Part shown: positions 27,201 to 36,200 of the stretch, piece after piece
How the letters are laid out: each line of letters starts with the position of its first letter
How positions within the stretch are numbered: the stretch's first letter is position 1
Origin: Ophthalmolycus amberensis
Taxonomy: Eukaryota > Chordata > Actinopteri > Perciformes > Zoarcidae
Assembly: GCA_024529925.1 (NCBI GenBank)
Contig: JAFEUB010001051.1
Span: 620,001 to 684,000 of the forward strand
DNA: 64,000 nucleotides
Reading direction: 5' to 3'
Notes under the pieces: generated by a model
Seen by the model: the letters and a program-made list of their open reading frames with translations, nothing else
Databases searched by the model: none
What the model was told of the DNA's origin: nothing
Translations under genes and position numbers: made by a program

Positions 27201-30200
27201 AAAGATATGCAGTGCCGACTACTATTACACGCTGAAATAACATCAAGCAATTAAATCTGAAGCAGCATTTATGGTATTTTTCGCCGTTAAATAGAAGGGG
27301 ACAGCTTTGCAACGTGCGAAAAAGCAGATTCCTGTCAAAATAAAGTAAATGCAGTCTGCTTTAATAAAATCGGTCTGAACGACACTGTCCAGATAAATAG
27401 ATAATAGTCTCACTGAGCGAGTAAGGACGGACGATCTCGAAGTCAAGTGATCGGAGGCGTTCCCAGCCAGTCTGGGTCAGTGGCGTTTTTTTAAAATCTT
27501 CTTTATCCTCTTTTCTTTTCCTTCCATGTTTTGACACATTAATATTCACCATATGCCCTGTCAGACCTATCACAGGCGCGCTTCATTTCCATGCTTCTGC
27601 GGTGTGGGCAAACAGTGCGTACAGCTGCTCCGGTGCCGTCGGACAGCTCTTTCCCCTGCGCCTTGGCTCACATTTGCAACCAAACAGGCCTGTGTCAAAA
27701 AAAACAGGAATCCACGAGCCGAGCCAACCACTTCAATAAGCATCTCCCTACGAAGCGCCGCTTAATAGAATATATGTACTTCATCTGATCTGACATCCTA
27801 TTTTTTTTACTGAGTGGCACCTAGATATGACTGAGGTTTGATTGGAAAATGATACCAGCAATTCAAAGTTGTCCTGCATTACAGCTCTGAAGAGGTTTTT
27901 GAAATTTGAATACTGACTCGGGACAGCATCAAAACTGTTGAACAGACGACTGGAAAAGAGCATGGACGTGACTGCTTCCTGTCAGCTGTGGCCTGCCGTA
28001 GCCCGCAGCTGTACGGCTCTCTGTACGAATCTCTATTTTGGGGTTGCAATTCATCAAGAGGAAGGAAACAGTGGTGTGCCAGGTAACGATCCCCTACCTT
28101 GAGGTACTTGACCAGTTTCTTGATCTGCCAGTATTCAGGAGGCAGGTCTGTGTTACCCTCTGCACGGCGCTCTGGCTGCTCCTCCTCCTCCTCCTCCTCC
28201 TCCTCCTCCTCACTCTCAGCTGAACTCTCGCTGAAAGCGTCCACTGGCACGGATGCTGCTGGGGTCTTACTGCGACAAACAAAAAAATACATAAAAAGAG
28301 CAGATAATAGTGCACTTTCGACCGCAGATAACGATCCACAGAAGTGTGGGATAGTGTAACGAGTAAGACAATACATAACCGGACAAAAGGAGGGAGTACG
28401 ATATTGTTAAATCTCTTTTCCGGTGTTTTTAATGGGAAAAACAGCATGGCCATCCCACACAACGAGACCCATTAACGATTTTGAGATTCAAGTGTCAAGT
28501 TTGAACTTCCTCACAATCTAAGCAGCAGGAAAATAAAGATCGTAATAATGTCATGGGAGGACTGGAGCCGTCATCATCACATACAGAGGGCCATTGATGC
28601 AAACAGAAGTGCAGATGGCTTTTCCGAGCTGCTCGGGCCACTTGGATAACAGTATGCTGAAGGTCGGGAGCTGTGGAGGAATGAAATTTGGTATATACAC
28701 ATTCAGATGGGGGCCGCTGAGAGACAGTTCCAATGTATGCACAAATAGCATTTCCAGGGGAGCGTAGTATCAGAAGGAGCCAGCCCGATACGAGGGAGAA
28801 ACATGAGAAACACCGGACACCGAACGAGGCCTACGCTCTGTCCCGGGTGGTGTGCAATTCACATTCACTGTGACTGAGTGAATGAGCCCCGGGGGGGTCT
28901 GTACTGCGCGTAGGCTAACCGGTGAGCACCAAAGAATGCTATCGGTGAACAGTGGCTATGAGTGGATTTATGATGCTAGGAGTCTGTATGCATTGGCAGA
29001 CACAAGTGTGGAGACAGCTGAGGAGGTGTGGCTGCCAAGAGCCGGAGGAAGAAAAGACAAAACTTGTAAAACGACACTTCCTATCAGTTCCTAAATCTTG
29101 TATAGGTTACCCCCCCCCCCCCCCCCCCCCTGTAGAAAGTATTCCTTACAGATTCTGATAGACTGCTTTGGGACACTTACATTTTGTGGGAGGACTGGCG
29201 TCCAGGTAAGGAGGACACAGAGAAGTCTGGTTTCTTCTTGCCCTTGGCTCTCGCTCCCAGCTTTCTCTTCTGCATTTCACCAGACTTCTCCTCTCCGGAG
29301 CTCTTACTCGCTTTCTTTTCCTCTGCTTCACTATAATGATGTGAAATAACGAGTCATTACGCCTGCTTCTATTTTGAAAATGGTTATTTTTCTAACATAA
29401 CCATTATTTAACAATTCGTGACAAGGGTTCAGCGGGCATTTTTTTTTCTTTTTTTTTAAGCAATTCAGATACTTTTATCGTGAGCCAGTTTCTCCTCAAA
29501 TGGGTATAGTTATCACAAGGTGCAGCTGCAACAGCTCAGCCCTCACTAGATCTATTTATCAATCAAAGACCATATGTGACAGATCTTTTTGGGGATTGTT
29601 TCTAAGACTTTTTCCCAACATTTCTGTCTGTAATAGGCCAGAAAGGGTTTCCACCCTGTGAACGTATCCATTAACGTAATCATTGTGTAATCAGGAACAC
29701 TTTCACTTGCCCTTAAAATATGAAAAACCATATAACGGTCTCAGTGTAATGTGCGACTGCTGGCAGACACGCCGAGCACATGTGACGGAGGCTTTGGCAT
29801 CGCCGTCGTTTGAGGCTCATCTCCTCAACAAGAGGGCCCCCCCTCGCGCCCCTCCCTCGCACGGCGCGCGGTAGCCTGAAGATATTTCAGGGCACATCTT
29901 AACGGGAGGAATCATCACATACCCGCACAGAGACACGAGACCCAGATTCTTCCACCTCGGACATGGTTCATATTTCGTCCCGCCCGCCCGCTGCCTCGCT
30001 TTCTCGTGCACATTCTTTTCCTGTTGCTCGTAAGACCTCTGGGGTTGGCCCTGTTCCTCCGCATCAACCGGTTCCACATGCTGGATCTTTTGCGTTGATG
30101 GAAGTTCTTGAACTGCAAAATCCTGTTGGTAAGTGGAAAAATACAACGAGAGTGAGGGGGGGGGGACCTCTTTCAATTTGCACCGAAAGTCTAGCTGTGA

Positions 30201-33200
30201 GATGTACAATACATGATTGTTTGTAAAATGAACGTTTGTGCCCCGTTTGTGCATTTCTCTAAATGATGCTTATTAAAAGTAAATACTCATTCTGAATGTA
30301 TTTTCCACCCCCGCCACCCCCTTCTGACACATGCCTCTCTCTTCATTATGTGAGACACATTACATATTATGTGGAGCCATATCAGTGACACATGAAAAAC
30401 ATAAAATTCCCATAAAAGCCCTTTCTGAACATGCAGACCTGCGTAACAATTTCCGTCTTTATTGAGGCTTTGGAGTAGAATAACACTTTGCCAATGCTTT
30501 TACACAGAAGAGGTCCCCCTCTGTTAATTGGCCGAACAATATCAAAATGTTTATTGTTTCTGTGCATTCCTCCACCTAAAACCTGGCAGCTTGGCACAGA
30601 CAAAGCAGTGGCTTTGTGTCACTGTTATTCACTTCTGATTTGATTTGATTCTGACGTCTTGAAGGTCTTTGTACCAAACTTTACAACCTACATACGAATG
30701 CCAACAAGACACATATGAATGGTTTGCAGGCGGGAGAATTTTTAATCACAGGCACCTGCTCAGCAGAAATAGCTTGTCATTTGTTATTAGGGGGCTCAAC
30801 CGTTTTTTAAAGGGCAGGGAAAAATAATTAGGAGTTAAGTATTTATATGGCTCGTATCGCCAAGCATGCCCGAAGACTTGTTTTTCATAAAACACAAAGT
30901 GACCTGCCATTGGAAACATACAAGTCAACTCACCGCAGAGCCACAGTCTGACTTTATTAGTCAAAGCGACCTTCTTTAATTCTATTTGTATGGGACTCCA
31001 TGCGCTCACACAGAGGGGTAAAAAGTCCTAATACAGGCGCCTCTCTGCTTCTGAAAACACTCCAGGCCTGGACAGAAATGCTTGGACGCCTACATTTGTA
31101 AATTCAAAAAAACATTTTAATAGCAGGTGACATTCAATCCCTGGCACTTTTCTTATTTCTTCATCTGACTCCTAAAACATAAACTCCAACTATTTACATG
31201 TGCTTGTGGCTCGACTAGATCTAATTACTTGATCCGCACTGATGGAAAATCAGCAGGGCAGCAAATGTGAAGCCACCGGCCATAAAACATCTGTCAGTGG
31301 CGAGATTCAAGCGGCCTCTGCTGACTGATTATGACAGTGAGGCGGTCTGTATTAATTTCAGGATGTGAATAACAAAAACAAATCTCCAAAACGCGGGGAG
31401 TTTTTTTCGCTCTTCGGTGAGCGTCTTGTGCATGCAAATACGCCGCATGTCCAATTCCCAATCACGCCGCCATGTCAAAACAAATCCACAACACCGAACA
31501 GAGAGGGCAGTCTGCTTCCTCCCCGTGTTGCAGGCCTCGGCTTCTTTTGGCTCGTTTGATTGAGGCTGTCTAATCTAATAGAACTGTTCAAAAAAAAAAA
31601 AGACCTGCCTCCTCACTTTGGAGTCGAGCAGATACGTTTGGAGATTAGGTGTTGTTATCTTTGGCTATCGCCTTCCACGTTTTGCAATCAGGGAACTGAG
31701 CCCGGAGTCGTGCGAGATTGTGTTTCTGACGGACACCGCCCGCTGTCGCTCTCCCTGGAATTAAAACTGGAATGGATAATGTCCACGAGAGCGACCGCAA
31801 TTACTTAATATCTCGGACGCGGGATGCACGTTTGCGCCGTCTGATTGCTGTCGTCAGCAATCAATCAAACGAGTTTCAAAGCGCTGCGTTTTCCCCCGTT
31901 GACCCCCATCATGTGAGGGTGATTAACTCGAGTGGAGGCAGGGAGAGTGAAACAACGTCTACGGGACACTGCGAGGAGCCACATATCAAAGGAGTTTGAA
32001 GAATCCAGAAGAAAAAGATCTCGACAATGATTTGTGCCCCCACAAACTGGTTGGCAGCGATTTTTACTGCAGCTGTCCGTCATTTTTTTAGATGGTTCAG
32101 ACTCGAGGCATCACTCTTCACACAGTAGGGATCGTAAAACATAAAAGCCTCAGTGTCTTTTTTTTTTTTACACGCTTCAGCCTGGCACTACTCATTGGTT
32201 CATGAAAGTCTTCACTAACCCCATCCCAGCTTACTGTACCACGGACCAATGACAACTTCACAGATACAATGGAGGCGCTATTCCACTGTGTATGCTGTTC
32301 AGTATAATCTTCGTGAAACTTCACAATCACTCCTTGTTCACTATTCCCATAAGCTAGACACTCAATAGGTTAAGGGTCATTTTCTCATGCATAAAATAAA
32401 GTGCGTAGCAATGTGGAATTGTCAGCTGAAAGTAGTAGTACATGGTAAATGGACTTGTACTTGTATAAAGCTTTTCAAGTCTTGCGACCACTTAAAGCAC
32501 TGTAACACTACATCTGAGCCAATGCTCAATATAACACTAAAGCAACAGCTTTGTGCTGCATTTCAGACTAAATTAAAGCTGCATAATGCACAGCTTTCCT
32601 CATTTTGTATGATCAACCTGCCACATACATGCCATGCACACTACTTTATTTTCTTATGGTGCTTGGAGGGTAAATGTCGTGCACCATACAGTGAATAAGA
32701 AGTGATTTCGGACACAGCCTCCACGTTAGCAGTGCTTTAAGCTAAATTCTGATGTTTAGCAGATAAAATGTTCCGGTGGCTGATGGGAATGTCTTTACTT
32801 TCGCAGGTATTTGGTCATAAATCTACGAAGTCTTGAGAGGCAAGTCAGACAAACGAGTCTGATCGAAATTGTTTTCTCTCTTGTTGTTTATGACTTAAGA
32901 ACAGGTGCAAAAATGCTTTCGCCAAGATATGTTTCAAAATAAGTTCCTCAACAAAAGAAATCATCTGTGAAGCAGGTGAAAAAAATGTTTATAGTGTTTG
33001 TTGTTGCAATACTCATTTTGGCCACAAGAGGCTGAAGTGCATCACAACCTCGTGTTCTAAATAGTTTTTAAAATAAATCATGTTTGCGTTCAGTTTTAAT
33101 TTACATAACATGGTAACACACAATATTGTCTTGTAATATTTCTTAACACCTTGTGTTTAGCGTGCATGGAGAAATTAAATAAAAAACTCACCTGGAAGAA

Positions 33201-36200
33201 AACATTTTCAAACAATCTGTCAAAAGGTTGTTTTTTAAACTGTTTTCACAGATGGAAAAAAAGCAACTCAGAAAAATGATCCGAGCTAAACTTTTTGTTC
33301 ACTTGCCTCTCAGGGTGCCCGTATAAATCAAAGTACAGGACAAATTAAAATGTTATAATACCATAAATATGGCACTGCATGAAAAGTCAGGGGGTCAATA
33401 AAGTCATAACAACTCCTCCTGAGGGGACCATGACATGTGGTCAAATCCACCTGGTAAATGTTGAGATATATACGATATCACTGGATAAGTGAAAACTTGC
33501 AGGTGCCATTAGAGGAAAAGCCAGGAAATCACCAAAGTCATTGGGATTTAATCCAATGGGGACCATGAATGTGTGTTAAAACGAATGGCAATCCATCCAA
33601 TAGTTGATGAGACATTGAAGTCTGGACCAAAGTGATGGACCACCTGACTGACATTTCCATCCATAATGTTTGCAAATGAATGGCTGTTAATGACAACTTA
33701 CATCAATGTACAAGGTATTGTACAATGTATTGATTGTATCAATGAATCCTTGGGACAATTCAATAAGCAGTTTTGTTTTGTAAAAAGCATTTCTGCTGTC
33801 TTTTGTACTGAAGGCATTTCTACTTTTGAAAAAGCATTGAGAAGAATGCATCTCCGTGTCAATCCAGTTGACATCAGTAAATTCTATGAATCAGACAGTT
33901 ATACTGTCGATTCTTTCTTTGAGAGCCAGATTACATTTTACACCTTCTGAATCATAAATACTCTATATTTCATTGAGGACATGATAGCAAATGGAAAACA
34001 AAAATCTATACTACGATTCTTTAAAGACACGAGATCGATACAAAGCGCGGGCAGCGAGCGGAAGGTGGTCCGTAGATGTTTCGATGATGCCACATTTTCC
34101 AACAAACATCAGCGTGAGCGAAGAAAGAAAAAGAAAAAAAGAGATCAGATTTTTAAATGATTAACAGATTTTTGGAGCACAGCTGGAATCTATTATTGAG
34201 GCGATTTGTTATGTCGTCAAATTACTAAAGCAGGAAATAGCACTACTGAATAAATCACGCGTTTTGCAGTGTCTGGAAATGAGCGCAGGTGTCTGTCTGT
34301 CTGATGTGTGTGTGCCGGGGGGCGTGCTGTTTTGATGTTGGAACAAGGAGGAGGTCGGCTTCAGAAATTTTTCAGCACAGTGACAACCAGACACTAGCTC
34401 ACTGGCGTGGAGCAGCACAGACACTGATTACACAATCCTCACTCTGTTTACACATGTGAGTCACACGGCGTCACAGCGATCAAATCACAGGTTTTGGAGA
34501 GAAGGACCTCATTCGTGGGACAAAGAGGCATTTCAACACCCACGCGTTCCCGGCTATGGGAGCTAAAACTCAAGGCTACGAAAAAAAAGAGAGGCTTTAA
34601 TGCGTTGATGTTAATTGCATCTGCCCTCGTGTTCCACTGTACCTGCTCGTTTGTGTTCCCGGCAAAATGTGGAGATGTGCTCTTCAGAAGAGTTCCCAGG
34701 TCCTCGTACGTATCACTCGCTCGCTCGTAGCCGCTCTCCTCCCCCTCCTGTTTTATGCCCTGTGAAAACACGGTGAAAAACAGCTTCATTAATTCTAAAA
34801 ACCACAATTATAATTTGACCCACATGTCGGCTGGAATAGCTGAGGGTTAGAAAGCTCGGAGTATCTCCAGGCAGCCTTAAGCGAGGAAGTGTAAAAACCC
34901 ATGTAAACCGCCGAATTAGGTTTACGACACTGCTGCTCTTTGAGGTTTCATTTGCATCAATGTCACCCGTTTCGGGGTTTTTTCACCTCGGCCGAACCAT
35001 TTCCAGGTGGAGAAACAAGAGGCAGGAGGCCTACGGCTTGTGAGCAATGTCAGGGAAGAGAGTGAAAGGTGCTGCAGCACGCAAAATCCTCTCTTAGAGA
35101 TGATTGCAAACACATTCAGAGAGATTCCTGGAGTTTGGCAAGTATTTGGAAGCTCCGTATGCAATAGCACACTTTGTTTTGGGGGGGGGGGGGGCGACAC
35201 CTAAATGCCAGATAGGAGATTTTCTTTTTACCCTACAAATTGAAGGTATATTTATGAACATAATAGTTTGAGTTTGTCCCCTGATCATGAGTACAAACAC
35301 AAGCCTTACACAGAGATTATATTAAGAGACTTTTAACAGCATCAGAACACACAAGTAACTTAGACTTTGTTGTTGTCAAATTGATTGCTTATTTTGTATC
35401 GGCAAACTTTTCTTCAACTTCTATAACGTTATTGGTGATCTGCTCTTAATGACTGCACAGGCCCAGTGGCTAACGATGTTGGACGCAGGATGCCACTGTG
35501 CTCTACGTGATATTACTGGGTGTGGTTGTCTTGCAGACCACTGGACTTTGTTTAACCGCCGCATCCAGCTGGAAGAATGTAAAGGAGGATTTACAAATGT
35601 CATAAGTGATTACTCTTCGTGAACTCAAGTCAGTTTTTAACGATGTGGACAATAAAACTCTTGGGGAATGCCTTTGCTCCTAAATGTATTTTATTTCTTG
35701 TTTTTTGGAAACATGTAATATAAACTAATATAGTTTAATCTACTGCAGGTTATAACACTGACTATGGATAAGTACCTCGTATAACCCCACTTTAAAACAG
35801 CCAAACTATGACTGACTGACTGTACACATATCTGGAACAAAGTCCCAGAAAGCTGCAGGTCTGCTGAGACCCTCAGCTCATTTAAATCAAGATTGAAGAC
35901 CTTTCTGTTTGCTGCTGCCTTTAATTGAACCACGTTCAATTAATATATTAATCAATTTCCTGCATTTCTGCATTTTACTACTGCATTTTATTTCTTACAC
36001 TGTTTTTTAATTGTTTTTGAAATCTCCTTTTCTTTTGCCTTGTGTTTTGATGCTTTTAATGGTTTCATGTGAAGCACTTTGAATTACCTTGTTGTTGAAA
36101 TGTGCTATACAAATAAACTTGCCTTGCTTTGCCTTACAGTGATGGATCAGAAATGACTTTCCAGAAGTTAACCTCCATGAACATCTCCTCACACAGAAAT

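Larger units (their letters stand above)
30123..34642. other. ARMC4 intron 7
   Basis: A 4.5 kb intron containing dispersed repeat copy C with the nested MITE (32720-33665). Elsewhere no exon or transposon end was recognised. Confidence 0.7.
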
